NCBI GenBank assembly: GCA_024734555.1
Contig: JANPWX010000452.1
Coordinates: forward strand, 2,092,115-2,156,114
DNA from: Trochalopteron elliotii
Lineage: Eukaryota; Chordata; Aves; Passeriformes; Leiothrichidae
DNA length: 64,000 nt
Reading direction: 5' to 3'
Part shown: positions 39,701 through 52,155 of the stretch, piece by piece
Layout: each line of letters starts with the position of its first letter
Numbering within the stretch: the first letter of the stretch is position 1
The notes under the pieces: generated by a model
The model's database searches: none
The model's input: only the letters and a program-made list of their open reading frames with translations
What the model was told of the DNA's origin: nothing
Position numbers and translations under genes: made by a program

Positions 39701-40626
39701 TCTACATCATATGTGGTCTACCTGATAGCAAAACATTTTGAAATGAAAAATAATTTAAAAAAACACCACCACACAAAGTGCAACATTGTTGGTTTTTATT
39801 TAAAAATTTGCAATTGTTATATGAATTTTAATAAAACATATGTTTATACTCTATGTTGGAAATTAATTGAGGCTAGCTATTCTAATTTGTACTCAAGTCT
39901 TTGCCACTATAGTATTTAAAGAAAAACTTTTAGGAATGCAATTTTTTTATTGGAGGATGAAGATTTGGACTGTATCTGTTTAGAATCAGATGCCTATTTC
40001 CACCTTATTTTCAGTATCTCTTCAAACATATGACCTTTCCCTTCATAATTTTAGCATTAAGTAAATTTTGTGCAGAGTTCAGAAATGTAGAGGGACGGGA
40101 AATATATGCTAACAAAAATCTATTTTATACTTAATAATATGGCTGAAGGATCAGTTAAATGTCATTTTAATTGCCACTTATTGATGGTTCTTTGTAATTT
40201 TTTCAGGAATGTCAGGTGTAATTTAAATGGAGCTTGTAACTGGTAGAAGTCAATCACTTAAACACACCTCCTACTGAGATTGTATTACTTTTTCATCACT
40301 TAGTGTACAAGCATTAATCCACTTGAGTTCTCTGTGCGAGCTTAACATCCTCTTTGTTGGTGTTACAATAACAATTTTGGATAAACTACTAACGGAATCT
40401 GCTGTAAATTACTAAAGGAATCTGCTTCCCATCCCAATCTTGATTAAGTACTGGGGAAGCCTCTAGTACTACTTTCCTGATTGCTGTTTTCCCCCTACAG
40501 GAAGGAGGTGTTGTTGCTCTCTTTAAGATCTGTCGCCAGGATTGTTTCAGGTGCCTTTATCCCCAGACCCTGAGAACGCTGGCGTCAATTTGCTGTGTAG
40601 AGGAAGGGATGCACCAGCTGGAAAAG
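30424..40626 (+). CDS. INSC: INSC, inscuteable spindle orientation adaptor (partial; five exons, 254 codons)
   Basis: INSC is a cytoplasmic/cortical adaptor that links the PAR3-PAR6-aPKC polarity complex to LGN (GPSM2) and so helps set mitotic spindle orientation in asymmetrically dividing cells. The exons are 30424-30769, 31271-31323, 32936-33059, 35249-35362 and 40501-40626. Starting at the ATG at 30425, they splice into one open 254-codon frame. Residues 6-34 match the LGN-binding segment as I recall it from mammalian INSC (DSVQRWMEDLKLMT, then CECMC and KPIS). The middle is helical (SMKSCVNET, GQLIELVLT) and residues 175-254 lead into the armadillo repeats (LCRIIAKEGGVVALFK, CCVEEG). Introns are 501, 1612, 2189 and 5138 nt, in phases 0, 2, 0 and 0. 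The family is about 530-580 residues, so roughly half the protein is missing past the last exon. No in-window frameshift or stop was seen. Identification rests on remembered family sequence; there was no database search. Confidence 0.95.
30770..31270 (+). other. INSC: INSC intron (501 nt)
   Basis: An AT-rich intron with a consensus donor and acceptor. It contains one near-repeat (acttttcaacaccttttcaac around 30893-30913). Nothing else was recognised. Confidence 0.85.
31271..31323 (+). CDS. INSC: INSC small exon (residues 116-133, 53 nt)
   Basis: The acceptor is ctctctgcag and the donor is AG|gtaact. The exon encodes LEKLLVDKCSEFTAFTE plus the first two bases of an arginine codon. It corresponds to the family segment with LLMEKCSEL and TER. 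It is too short to show up as an open reading frame, but it is needed to join the flanking exons in frame. Confidence 0.92.
31324..32935 (+). other. INSC: INSC intron (1612 nt)
   Basis: AT-rich intron. Around 31745-31795 is a small degenerate repeat of acacgtaaat-like units. No exon, RNA gene or mobile element was recognised. Confidence 0.85.
32936..33059 (+). CDS. INSC: INSC exon (residues 133-174)
   Basis: The acceptor is tttcttttcag and the donor is CAG|gttagt. The first base completes the split arginine codon and 41 codons follow, including CLQTEDEEILKSMKSCVNET and YFGQLIELVLTQEAQ. This is the helical stretch before the armadillo-like region. The exon ends in phase 0. The frame also stays open past the donor into the intron, but that extension is A-rich and has no family similarity. 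Confidence 0.94.
33150..33275 (+). mobile_element. CR1 LINE 3' end fragment inside an INSC intron
   Basis: Contains gatctagtggagagtatccc, then ccccttccaacccaagccat and the tail attctataattctgtgatt. Same orientation as INSC. Confidence 0.87.
34515..34559 (+). repeat. 19-bp spaced near-duplication
   Basis: tggagcatttttcta is repeated at 34515 and 34541, and the similarity continues for four more bases with mismatches. Period 26. Confidence 0.85.
35249..35362 (+). CDS. INSC: INSC exon (residues 175-212)
   Basis: The acceptor is tgtcccccag and the donor is AAG|gtaagg, giving exactly 38 codons in phase 0. The encoded peptide includes NLLRQIELSGSLYVTES, then SSLFSLAQEGAHLCRIIAK, matching the family region ending LCRIIAK. 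A second reading frame is also open across the exon, but it has no family match. Confidence 0.94.
35363..40500 (+). other. INSC: INSC intron (5138 nt)
   Basis: A long AT-rich intron with no recognised mobile element. It has a 22-bp imperfect tandem duplication at 40382-40426 just before the next exon, and A-runs near 37388 and 37861. Confidence 0.85.
40382..40426 (+). repeat. 22-bp imperfect tandem duplication (period 23)
   Basis: The units at 40382-40403 and 40405-40426 differ at two positions and share the core ggaatctgct. They lie about 75 bp upstream of the INSC exon acceptor at 40500. Confidence 0.85.
40501..40626 (+). CDS. INSC: INSC exon entering the armadillo repeats (residues 213-254)
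   Basis: The acceptor is ttccccctacag and the donor is AAG|gtaggt, giving exactly 42 codons in phase 0. The peptide EGGVVALFKICRQDCFRCLY, then TLRTLASICCVEEG and QLEK, is among the most conserved parts of INSC and forms the first helices of the C-terminal armadillo array. This is the last INSC exon found in the window. Confidence 0.95.
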
Positions 40627-42099
40627 GTAGGTACTTCAGGATTCCTTACTGACTGTGTCAAAAAATAGAGAAGCTCTGTCTTTAATCTCTCCCAGAAATC
40701 GATGATTTGGTGGTGTTTGGTACTGTGTTCCACACTATGCTCATCTTTTTTGTGCTGAACACAGTTTCAGTCTTCAAAAAATTAGTCCTAGCAATAGCAC
40801 TATCCTATTATCCTTGCACAAATAAGCTTTATAAGTGGGGATAATTTTGTAAAACAGGTAAACATGTTAGTGACTACAGCAAAAAAGGAGAACAAACTAG
40901 AGAAATTGTATTTTCTGTACTCTGTAGACTGTTTAGAGACACCACTCTTTCAAATCGTCCTTAAAAGACAGAAGGCTTTATACCTCTTCAAATCCTTTCC
41001 TGATGCTCTGATAGGGCTCCTTCTTGTGGTAGTGCTGCACCTTCTTAGAGTTGTAGTTGCACAGAAAGAGGTGGGACGGATACAGTCATTAGTCAATCAA
41101 AACCTGTCTGCTAATCAGCAGCAACTTTAATTAAAGCAACTTTTAACTGCAATGCCCAACATCAAAACACTATCCAGATAAAATTATATCAACTTCTTAG
41201 GCTCCTTTTCTTTCTCACATTCACTGCATACTGCTATATTTTGGAAAGTGAACACTTCTGGTCACTAAATCATGATCTCATCCTTTGTATTTCATAAAAC
41301 AGTCATCTTCCTCAGCTGAATAATGGCCTCTTCAAGTTAATGATAAATGATTTCACTGCCTCTTTACATTGACGTGTCTTGTAATTTACTGTCCCAAATT
41401 CAAGCAAACTGTGACAGAACACCTGCAGCAAAAAGCAAGTCTCTGAGTTTACAGTAAATGAAGATGACTTAAATTTTTTTTGACATAATACTGGTTCAGA
41501 CTGACACCAGAATCAGTCTAAAAGGATCTTTCATTATGTCCACTATAATGGTGGAGTTAATAGAGTTAGAAATGAAAAAGATTGATTCAAGTCACCCGGT
41601 CCAATTCCTGGCAGCATCAAGATGTGTTTAACGTGGCCCATATCAAAGCTGATGGAAGAGGAGTCCCAGAAAAATCAAGCACTCTCAAGCTCATGTTTCT
41701 TTGATGTGCTTTAATGTTGGCTACAACTCAAATTGTTCAGGGTAAACTTGATCACAATCAGGATTGGAGCAGGGTTTCAGGGATTTTTAACTGAAATCCT
41801 TACTACCTTCAAGGGTTTTCAATTCTTAAAGCATCATCTTTAAATATGAATAGGTTCCTTTCTTTCAAAATTTGAAGTACTCTTCCAAAGAACGCAAAAG
41901 AGAGTTAAAAGTATTAGCAATCCTATAATTACAAAAGTTACCACAGGACTTCTTATCTGGCAGAAAGAGTGGCTTCTTTTATCCAGTGAAGTGTCTGGGT
42001 GCTGGTGAATAATTTAATTTCTCTAATATGAATATCATTATGCCACCTAGTGCATTAAAATATCAGTGCAATTTGAACTGGGTTTTTAATGACAGAAAC

Positions 42100-42205
42100 T
42101 TCATTAAAAAAACCCCAAACTTAGCTACCAAGCAATTCAGATTAGGTAAATCAAGATTAAAAGAAAAACCCCCAAAAAACCAACCAAACAAAAAAAAAAC
42201 TATGC
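42100..42205 (+). repeat. A/C-rich low-complexity tract
   Basis: Two A-then-C blocks (aaaaaaccccaaac; aaaaacccccaaaaaaccaa) frame a short mixed stretch. Same strand bias as the tracts at 3.2 and 47.1 kb. Confidence 0.85.
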
Positions 42206-42544
42206 AAGCCTTTCCCCCTGTATTTTTCAATTAGATTGCACAGCCATTGAAGTGTTTAAAAGACCACTTAAAAGAAAGCGGCAAGAGCTATAATTTCTTA
42301 TGAAACAGGTGAACTAAAAGGGGGTGGTACACTTTCTGCAGTAATTGCAGTGCTTAACTACTAACGACATCAGGAATATTGTTTATTTATCCAATGCTCT
42401 TCGATCTTGCCAATTCAGTGCTCATTTCTAAAGATGTAGAAAATTGTCTATTTAAATGAATTTTTTTTTTTTTAACAAGTCTTGTTCTTCCCAGCCACAC
42501 ATCTATAAATACATCACACGGGAAAATGCCATTATCACCTTTTT

Positions 42545-42567
42545 ATCAGCTTGATAAACAAGCTGAT
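42545..42567. other. 9-bp perfect inverted repeat (hairpin)
   Basis: atcagcttg and caagctgat flank a 5-base loop (ataaa). Too short for a microRNA precursor. No T-tract or other functional context was seen. Confidence 0.6.
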
Positions 42568-44844
42568 CTTTGCTGTAATTGCAGTAATAAGGTAGTTATT
42601 GCAATGATTAGTTTTTCCTCTTTTAGGTGAATCTAGTTGGGTCTATTTACAATGATGTAAAATCAGTTGGTTAAAATGTGAGTTTGGAACAATTATTTCA
42701 CTTGCAAGCACTTTACTGAATTTTGATAATATACTGGTACTCTTTGTTGTACATTGAAGTGCAGAGCTCCAGGAACTCAAGAGTGACAAATCAGGCAATT
42801 AAAGTAGAACAATGGTGAAGAAATAGTCTCATTGTGTCCCTGAGGACTGCATAAATAAATGTTCTCTGTAAGCCGTGCTCAACAAGTGGTCATTTTCGTG
42901 CTTCAAGCTGCTTGTAGGTATCTGGTTGTTTGATACCCTTTAATTTTGTAATCTACTGTGACAACAGCAGGTTTGAGATCATCATTTGGTCTGAGCTTCC
43001 TGACCAGTCCTACTTCAGAGTGGAGTAGAGAGAGCTGGAAAAGCAATCAGAACATATTATTCCTACAGCTGTTTGTCCCTGTACCCAAGAGAACTTTGTC
43101 ATCTGTGTCTTCTGGCACTCAAGCATTTTTAGAGGAAAGCTCACTGCACCAGAAATGTTAGTTAATCTTGATCTGGGCATTCCAGAGTTTATACAGACAA
43201 AATAAGTAATACTGGTAGTTGGGAACAGAGAAAAGAGATAAAAGCCTTAAACCCCCAACTGAAAGGAGTTTGTGAGAGCTGAGCATGACTGAAACTGAGG
43301 AACAGTGTCAGTGCTGCACATGCAGACAGACCCGGTGGTGTGTCCTGCTCTGAGGTTTAGGGCAGAAATACAGGGATGTAGAGGGAGATTGGTTCTTGAG
43401 ATTTGTTGAGCGTTCTGGAGAGAAGACTATCTGAACCTTCATGAATGTGTTTTGCAAACTTAATTCACCTCAATGTAGCAAGGAGAGTTAGAGGCACAGA
43501 GCTGGGATAGATTATTGTGCGTATTTAGTGACACTTAAGGTCCAGAAAAAGTAAAAATTGTGATCTTGGTGACGTATATCCTGCAAATTGCATTAGGAAT
43601 AACTGTACTTCAAGTAATACTTTTGTTATGAAGACACACACAAAATCTAACAGATATGGCTTTCAACATGGAGCAACCTTGCCTGCAAATGGGGTTTGTT
43701 TAAACAAGAGTAATTTTTCAGGACTTACCCCTCTGAGCATACATTAGGTCCTTGTTTTGCAGAGCTGTCTGAACAAAGTGTTTCCCATACATTTGGTGAC
43801 ATGCAGCCTCATTAAAGTCTAAGGACTGTGGCAGTTTCTCTGCTTCAGGGCTGTCTGTACTAAAGCTGGTGGGGGTGGTACTAAAAGGCACAGCTTTCCA
43901 ATTTTTGCCCTACTGAAGCTCATTTGTGTGGTTTTTCACTGCGACTTCAGTGGCAATAAACTTCCTGCTGCAATAAAAGAACTGCAGAGCTGGTTCAGAA
44001 ATAAATAGCAAACAGTGCAATGTGCTGCATTTTTTTACAGTGCACGTGAAATGTTATCACATTAAAAAATGCCGCTTAGGTGGGACCTAGATCAAGGGTC
44101 AACTACCACGAAAATAGGATGATTATACAAACATGCAGCTGCCTAAATTTTAACAGTGTGCTGAGTATGATTACTTTACATTATTTAAACTACTCCAGAA
44201 AGCAAGACACCTGGGATCAGCTCATCAAGAGGAGATAATCCAGAGACACTGGTGATAACAGCTGTTACTTTCATTAGGAAAACCTTTTTAACAAATGGCA
44301 CAGCTTTTATCACTGTGCTTTAAGCAAAATTGCCCAGGAATAGATTACAAATTACTTTGAATCCTTCATTTAAAGCACAGTAAATCAAATTACCTCCAGA
44401 AGAAGAAGGGTAAAGAAAGTATGAAGTATGCATTATTTGTGGCTGGGAAACTATATGAATTTTACAAAGACTTCTAAGAGATGAGTGACATAAAAATCTA
44501 TTACTCACTTTGAACCCAGTCTGAGTCTTAGAATAACCATATTCTTATACACAGTAATAATGTCTGCATGATGATTATGCAGTCTGTCCATGATACAGCT
44601 GGAAAAACAAACTTTTCTGGGGAATGAAATAAAATGTATATTACAGAACCTCCTACTACAACTTATTCATAGTTTTTGGGTGAATGTGTGTTGATTACTT
44701 AACTCAGCTCTAACCACTTTGAACTTTCAGTTTCAAACATTACCCTCAGTTGAAATCATGGAGTAGTTTTGTCTCAGGTGAAGTCTCAGCTACTAAAACC
44801 ACTGAACTCCACGTGACTGTAGCGAGAGACAGAAATGAGAACTC

Positions 44845-45065
44845 TGTATTAGGAAGAAATTCCTCATGTGAGAGTGGTAGAGTAACAGAACAGGTTGCCC
44901 AGAGAAGCTGTGGATGTCCCCCATCCCTGGAAGTGTTCAAGGCCAGAATGGATGAGGCTTTGAGCAGCCTGGTCTAATGGAAGATGGACCTGCCTATGGC
45001 AGGGGGGCTGGAAGTAGATGATCTTTTAGATTCCTTCCAACCAAAACTGTTCTATGAATTATGGA
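44845..45065 (+). mobile_element. CR1 LINE 3' end fragment
   Basis: Shows aggaagaaattcctcatgtg, then caggttgcccagagaagctg, catccctggaagtgttcaag, ggctttgagcagcctggtct, and ttccttccaaccaaaactgt, followed by a short tail. It is one of the better-preserved tails in the window and lies in the last INSC intron. Confidence 0.9.
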
Positions 45066-47067
45066 AAGGGCTCTGATTATGAGAGCTTGGATAGTATGAA
45101 GCTAAAGTCACTAATTCAAAGGTTGAATGTAAAAGTTAGCTGGTGGCCCATGGATTTCATTGTCACAGCATGAGAATGCTCCACAATCACAAATGTTTTA
45201 ATTTTTGTTGTACCTGGTATACAGTGGAAGTAACTTTGTAAAATGCAAGAGATGGAAAATTTTCCAGACCTGAATGAACTGCCTTCATATTTCATTACTC
45301 CAAATGCAAAATGTCAAGGGATGTTATTAATAATACTCTTTGAGAGAAGGTATGTAAGATTGCCACGTACCACAGAGTTTAGGTAGGAGAAACCCTTAGG
45401 TTGCTACATTTAAAAGCATGTCTGTAGGTTGTGCTTCTTTTAAGAGGTGCAAGTTTTCTGAGAAACAGGGAAATGTTGATTTTTATTATGGCAAATGGTG
45501 ACTTATTTACAGGGCTTTCAACAATGAGAAAATTTCAGCAAGTGCATATCTCTGCCTCAGCCCATTAGCCCTTATTACTGCTCAGAGAAGAGCTTTGTGT
45601 CAGTGATTCTTGGCTTCTTAGATGAAAAATTTTCATGGCCTATTTTAGTAGCTTCAGAACAAGGATTAGGTGGCCTCAAAGGTGATAAAAATTGCATGGT
45701 TATTTTATTCTAAAATGAGTTGAGTTCAAGAACTTCAAATGATTAAGATTTTTTAAAAAATATTTTCGAAATGACTATAGTTTTCAAAGTTTTGTTTTAA
45801 TACATAGAGGGTCAAAATTCATGTTATTCTGTTTCCTGAGTAAGACAGGATAAAGCTGGGTAATAACAAATACAGGATTCCTAGAAGCCATTAGAAGGTG
45901 TCAAGTTGTCAAGGAGCCCTTCTCTTGTCTCTTTCCCACAAAAACTGGCAATGCGCAGTGTTACAACCCTTTCTGAATTTTTCACAGATCATGTTGGCAA
46001 ACACATTCTTAATGCTGTTTTATAAAGAGGAATACCATTCTTTTTTGTTCCCTAAAGCAGTGCTTGTTTACAGGAGAAACTTGTGAAGGTTCATGCTTGG
46101 GAAGAGCCCAGAAACTTACTTTCTGCATGTTCAAAACCACAGAGCCCTGGCTTGTGTGCTGAAAACATGTGAAATGATTTAGGTGGATAGGGTTCAAGTG
46201 ATGCACTGCTTTTACAGCCCTTTGGCTGGAGAATCAACTCTTCTGGTCTGCATAATTCACTTCTTTTCATCCTGGAACACTCTTTTGGCTCATCTTCCTT
46301 GGTTGTTTGTAGCCAGGCTTTGAAATCATACTCGTGAAGTTACAATCAGTAAGCAGGGATGGATAAGGAAGTTTCTGAAATTTGAGAGAGAAAGATAACC
46401 TTTTAAAGACTAATTCTGGCAACTTTTGACACACTGAGCACAGCACACTGAAAGTTGGTGGCATTGATACCTGGAGCTGGGAACTGTGTCTCACTGCTCT
46501 CAGTGGTTGATTGTGGAAGTCCCATGAGAACAAAGAGCAGTGAGAAAGAAATATAAGTCAAACTTAAGGAATAGCAGGAGGGACAACATATTTAAGCTGC
46601 TTTTCACATAGCCTTTTAGATAACCAGGCATATCTGTTTCAGTAGCTAAGTTTGTGGTACAATTAGATAATGTAAAGTTCTACTCTTGCAGCTCTTTAAT
46701 TTACTGGACACTTCTTCAGAGTAAGGCTGTTTAATTAATTGGCAGTGAAAAATGTGCTGTGTTTGGCAAATTACATTTCTGTCAAAACCCCTGCAAGATT
46801 CATTAAATCATATCTGGGAGTGCAGGAGCTGCCCTTCCTCAAGTTCTCCGTGTGTTATTAGGTGGTTTAAGTTTTACCTCTGACTACACAGTATATACAC
46901 AAAATTAGTAAATGTGGCCTCTTTCAGCACCTTCTCAGTCAAAAGCAGCAGGACTTAGGTCACTGCAGAATCTGACCGTCTTGGATGCAACAGGCTGCAG
47001 TTCTAAGGTGAAATAAGGAAGTAATGGAAGTTATATTTGTGAATACTGAAAAACAGTGTGAAAAGAG

Positions 47068-47135
47068 GTTTAAAAAACCCCCATCCCTCCCCCCAAAACC
47101 TCACAACAACAACAAAAGAAAAAACCCAAAACCAA
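47068..47135 (+). repeat. A/C-rich low-complexity tract
   Basis: aaaaaacccccatccctccc is followed by caacaacaacaaaag. G-poor on the + strand. Confidence 0.85.
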
Positions 47136-49081
47136 CTGAGAGCCAATCTCTGAAGCAGCACTTGATTTGTTGAAAACCTTCTGCCAGTTACACAGCAGAT
47201 TAAAATTTGTTCACTTTATGGTAGTACCCATTTCATCATGCAAAAAGGAAAACAAGGAGGTTTTTTTATGCCTCATTCAAGAGACATAGAATTGAATAAA
47301 GACAGGCAAGTTGGTGCAGGATTATGGTACATTGCCAGATCTCCATAAGAAAAAAATACACACAAACTGCTTTGGCTGAGGTCATGGCCATTATGTCAAT
47401 TCTGTTAAAATGACAAATGAAATTAGAGTGGTTGTGTTGTTGTAGTCCTGATGCTCTAAAGAGATATGTATCTGTTGCTCTGATAAAAGATATTACCTCT
47501 CCTTACAAACCTTGCTTCACTTAAATGATATTATAGATTTTAAAAGAGGGAGAAAGAAACCAGCAAGTGTAGCACTAAAGATAAACATTTTGATAATACT
47601 GGTGAAGGAGGACAAGGTGAGACTTGGCTAAGGAGTTGGTGAATACCTGCCTTGGGCTTTGGAGGACACAGATTCTATTGTTTATCAGCAGATCCTCATT
47701 TATATATCTGGCCTTGCCCAGATTCTGCAAACATATAAATATGCACTCAGCCTTAAACATCTGAGTAATTTAACTGAAAAACCAAGAGAACCACTACCTG
47801 CTAAAAATGTCAGCAGACAGGCACATCTGTTGGCCTGTTCATGACTGAGGTTTCTGATGGCAATAAATTTTATTAGGTAAATATTCATTTGTTGACTAAT
47901 GAACACAGTGCTGCGGCACAAAGGAAAACTTTTAGAGTTAAATCAAATAGGTGAAAAATCTTTTTGTTAAACTTTGTCTGCCTTTTCAATGGAGTGCAAC
48001 AGGCAATCTGAGTTGACATGATAATCCCTTCTGTTAACAATTTATGGATAGATTTGTACATCAATTCAAAGTGAGCTGTCTTCTAACCCAACAATGAATA
48101 CTTAAAGTCCTTTCTCTGTAGTGTGAATCCTTCCACATCACCCACAGATTTAGGCTTTGTGAGGTTTGTCCCGTACTTAAAGTGGTATATTGCTTAAACA
48201 TGGATCTGTGATAATGTGTTCACATGCGAAATTTCATAGCAGGCAAAGAAGCCCAGTTTTATTGGGATTTTTTTTCATGTTTCAGCAAGACCTGCTCAGA
48301 AGAAGGTGTTGCAGTGGCATTCAGGTATTATCATTGATGTGCTGGGAGTAAATCTTGGCACTGTTACACTTTTTTCATGGCTCCAGAGCAGTGTTCAGCA
48401 AGTGACAGCTGATAGAACGAGGTGTGCTTTGGCATTTGGTTTCCATACAGGATGTAGTTACTGAAGGAGAAGCAACCACTCTTCTAATCTAACCCTGAGC
48501 TCTGCCTTTTCATACACCTTGATTTTATTAATTGAGATGCAGGAGAGTCTCCACGGGTCTTTTTTTTTCCTTCTGGTTCTAAAAAGATAAATTTCATCAA
48601 AATAGGTTTTAAAAGCTGAAAAGGAAAGCCCCCAGGCTATGCCAGGTTACTGAGGTGTACACTTCAAATGGCAAGATCAACTTGGAGCAGTGCCTGTGGA
48701 TTGCCATCCCCTCCAACTTCATTTTGAAAATCTGGACTGGTGCCAAGTTACTGCTGTGCACTTGTTTGGCTCCCATATAATTTACACATGGTTTTTGCAG
48801 TCAGTTCTGTTAGTATTTTATACTATCTATTGATTTTATATTTCGCTAAGTATTTTATTTCAAGCACTCCAAATAGCTCTAGATTTATGTTTCAAAAGTC
48901 AGGATGTTAAGAGAATTTTATAAATGAAAAATAATTTGGAAATCACCAGATGATGATTTTTCTGTAACAATTTAAAGTATTACCTAAAGTGATGATAGTG
49001 ATCAGGGCAGTGAATGATCCACGAATGACGTCCAAAGGAACAGAAGCCAGCACATCAAATAACAGGTGGGTTTTCCCTACC

Positions 49082-49100
49082 TAATAATAATAATAATAAT
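49082..49100 (+). repeat. (TAA)n microsatellite
   Basis: About six uninterrupted taa units. Confidence 0.93.
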
Positions 49101-51721
49101 CATCTATCAAGCAAATTTAATTTTAAGATGAAAGAAACAGCTTACTCAGCTCCTAAACTGAAGGCAGAGATTAATGAGAATCAATTGAAGCATTTAAAAA
49201 GAGTGCAAGCAGAGAGCTATTTTGGACCTCAAATATTCCCCTTGTCCCTGACAGAGGCAGAAAACTGGAAAGAAATGGCCTTACAGAAAGACCTATCAGA
49301 TGAGTAACTTGATAATCCTTTTCTCCTCACTCAGCAGGAAACTGTTGCATCTCATATCTGCATTTGTAGGCAGGTGTAAACACATGTACTGAATGTGTTT
49401 AGGTTGCACGTGCTAAGTAGCTTAGCGGTAGCCATGATAAAGGAGAGATAGGAGTGAAAACGCTCGTAAAAGGAGACAAATATAAGTACATAGTTCCCCT
49501 CTGTAAAATCTCTGCCAATAATTGTAAGTTGTGCTGATCTAACCAACCCATCCTAGTGCAGATCTTATGACTCAGTATTGTGGATTAATTTTCTGGATCA
49601 CAGGAAAGTCCAAAGCATTTACTGCTCAGAGCTTCCCTTGCTTGTTTGGCTGATCCTTGAGCTCACCTAAAACCTCACTGCTTTCTGAGACAGGTATGTT
49701 CCTGCAGAGATCTGGTAACATGTCAGAGATTTAAATGCCTCTGGAGCCTGAGGATTCACTGCTAGCATTATTTTTCCTTCTAATCCTTCTCTCATGTTTA
49801 TTTTCCTACTTTAATTAACTATCACTCTTAGAGTTTTCTAGTGCTCCATATGGTTTCTTGTGTATCTATTCCTGCTTGCATAACATCGATTTTCCAAAAT
49901 GTTAATATATATTTAATTTTGAAGGGCTGAATTGTCAGATGCACATTACCAAAAAAAGCAAAAGGAGAAAATCCTTTCTTTGTTCATCTAACTGCAGCTA
50001 TGGGATTCCTTACTAATATAAAACTAGCCTTACAGAAGTACTGAATGACCAAAACTCTCAAAAATAGAGAATTATTTCTCCCGGTTCCAGGTGATTTATG
50101 TTTTTCTTTAGGTCACGCCTGTTGGAAACAAATAGCTCTGTGTGTTCATAAATAAGCTGATCCCAGTCATACATGAGGGTAACATGATGGAGGCTGCTAG
50201 ACACAGTGACTGGCTTACTTGGTCTGGAAATAGATATTGGTCATGTATTGGGGTTATAGGATGTGAGAGCACTACAGAAAATTGGTTTTCATCACCAGAA
50301 CATCCATATTCTGAATCAACTTCTCATCTTGACCACTTCCTTTATGCTTGCTTTTTGGTAGTAGCTCAAACTAGCAAAGCACAGAAACCTCAACTTATGT
50401 TCAGCTTACAACTTGGCTCTTTTCCAAAACTACTTTTGCCATTCTTGTACTCCCATGAGTGCTTCTACCCTTCCTCCAGTTCAAAGTGGTGCTAACAAGC
50501 CCTTGCAACACAGCACTTCCCAGAGTTCACACTTAGGCAGGGAGGCTCTGAGAGTCCTGCTGGGACTCAATTCAGTGCAGATATAACCTGGGAATCTTTT
50601 CTAGCTGTGGATACTAAGGAACCTTTGCAAGGTCCAAGAAGGGCTCCCAAAATGCCAACAATCTGGATATTGTTATTGAGAGGGAAATCCACAAATTTGT
50701 ATTTTGCAATTTTTAATTTTATACAGTTGCTTGTGGTTTTTGTTTGGTTTCACACAATGTTTGCCAAAATTACAGTCAAAATATTAGGTCAAACCCTCTT
50801 TTCTCCTTCCTCATCTCCAGTACCTATCACTGCAAGAAAGTCAGAAAACTCTTTAGAAAACAGGGAAAAAATACATGCAGGAAACTTTTACAATACCAGC
50901 TTTGGCCAGTTCTAGCCCTGGCTGCTATTAAACATTTTACCAGTAGGATTGCTTGGTTTAAATGAGTGCTAAGCAGTTTAACTTCACCACTCAAAATAGC
51001 ATTAGAGAAACAAAAAACTCACTCAGGGTTTTCCTGGTGGTAATATTATGGCTTTGCTACGTGGGCCAAAACTAGCCCTTAGCAGAGCTGATGGTTTTCC
51101 CAGAGGTAGTTGTGAAAAAGAAACAGAGGAAATAAAACCCAGTGTAATCCAGCTGGTTTATTAGACGAAACCTAGTATCCTTTCCTTGTGATGTACATTG
51201 GAAGTCAGGGCTGGCATTACTCAGGTGAAGTGTCTTGCATGTGCTCCTAACAAATCAAAGGAAGTTAGTCGAGTGAGATGTTTCTTCAGGTTTGTAATGA
51301 AATCAGAGCTACTATGTGGCATAACTAAAGCTCACCCATGATATCTAGGAGTCTCCATGTATTTCTTAAAATAAGGCAAGGTTAAACAATAATTAATGGC
51401 AGATGATGTAGAGATGTGTATGTGTGTCACAGTAAGGGGATTTTTTTGCTTAGGCTTGTTTGCAGGAAACCACTTAGGTCTGGCACACTGCCTGATTTAC
51501 TCTAAAACTTTCATGTTTCATAAAGCATCTTTGAGAACACTTAAAGAGCTGTTGGAAAAACAACCTCTTCTGGTAAAGATAATAATCCTGTTAGATAAAC
51601 ATCTAACAGCATTGCTTGTATATTTACCTGACCTGTACCTTTCTTCTCTTGCCTATCATTAAGTTCCCAGACAGTAGCTCTTTCACTGACTGTTCCTTCC
51701 CTTGCCAGTACTGTCATGAGC

Positions 51722-51751
51722 TTTTTTTCTTTTTTTTTTTTTTTTTTTTTT
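51722..51751 (+). repeat. Poly-T run
   Basis: T7-C-T22. It could be the reverse-strand trace of a poly(A) tail, but no retrocopy was recognised next to it. Confidence 0.95.
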
Positions 51752-51989
51752 GAGGGCTTTCAGTTTGTTCCTTTGCAGTCCCTGGGAATGGATGAGCAAC
51801 ATTTTGTATGGATCAGAGCATACTCATATGCTTGTCTGACAAGGATCTTCAGCTGAGATGAAGAAGAAACCCTTATGGGACCAGCAGGTTGAATTAAGAA
51901 GACAGAAGCCTTTCCAGTTTTTGTAGGAGCTCATCTTTGTCACTTTGCTCTCACAAAAGAGGTGTGAGAAAGTTTTCACAGTAACTTAA

Positions 51990-52155
51990 ATTAGCCAGGG
52001 AGCAGTTCTGCCTGACCAACCTGATGCTTCTGTGATGGAGTGACTACATTAGTGGACAAGGGAAGATCCACTGATATCATTTATCTGTATTAATGTCTTA
52101 TCTTCTGTGAGGCCTTTGGCATGATGTCCTCATACTGAGAATCCTGTCACACTGG
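51990..52155 (+). mobile_element. CR1 ORF2 internal fragment
   Basis: Conceptual frames with stops recall the CR1 RT stretch around CLTNL (here ttctgcctgaccaacctgat), a VDKG-like block (gtggacaagggaagatccac) and a DFCKAFDMV-like block (gaggcctttggcatgatgtc). No 3' tail is attached. Boundaries are approximate. Confidence 0.6.

Noticed and set aside
50142..50495. 117-codon open frame on the + strand
   Set aside because: No recognisable similarity; it lies within the last INSC intron and lacks exon-like splice context.
51722..51751. Poly(A) tail of a processed pseudogene in reverse orientation
   Set aside because: No intronless gene-like sequence was recognised on the side where the body of a retrocopy should be.
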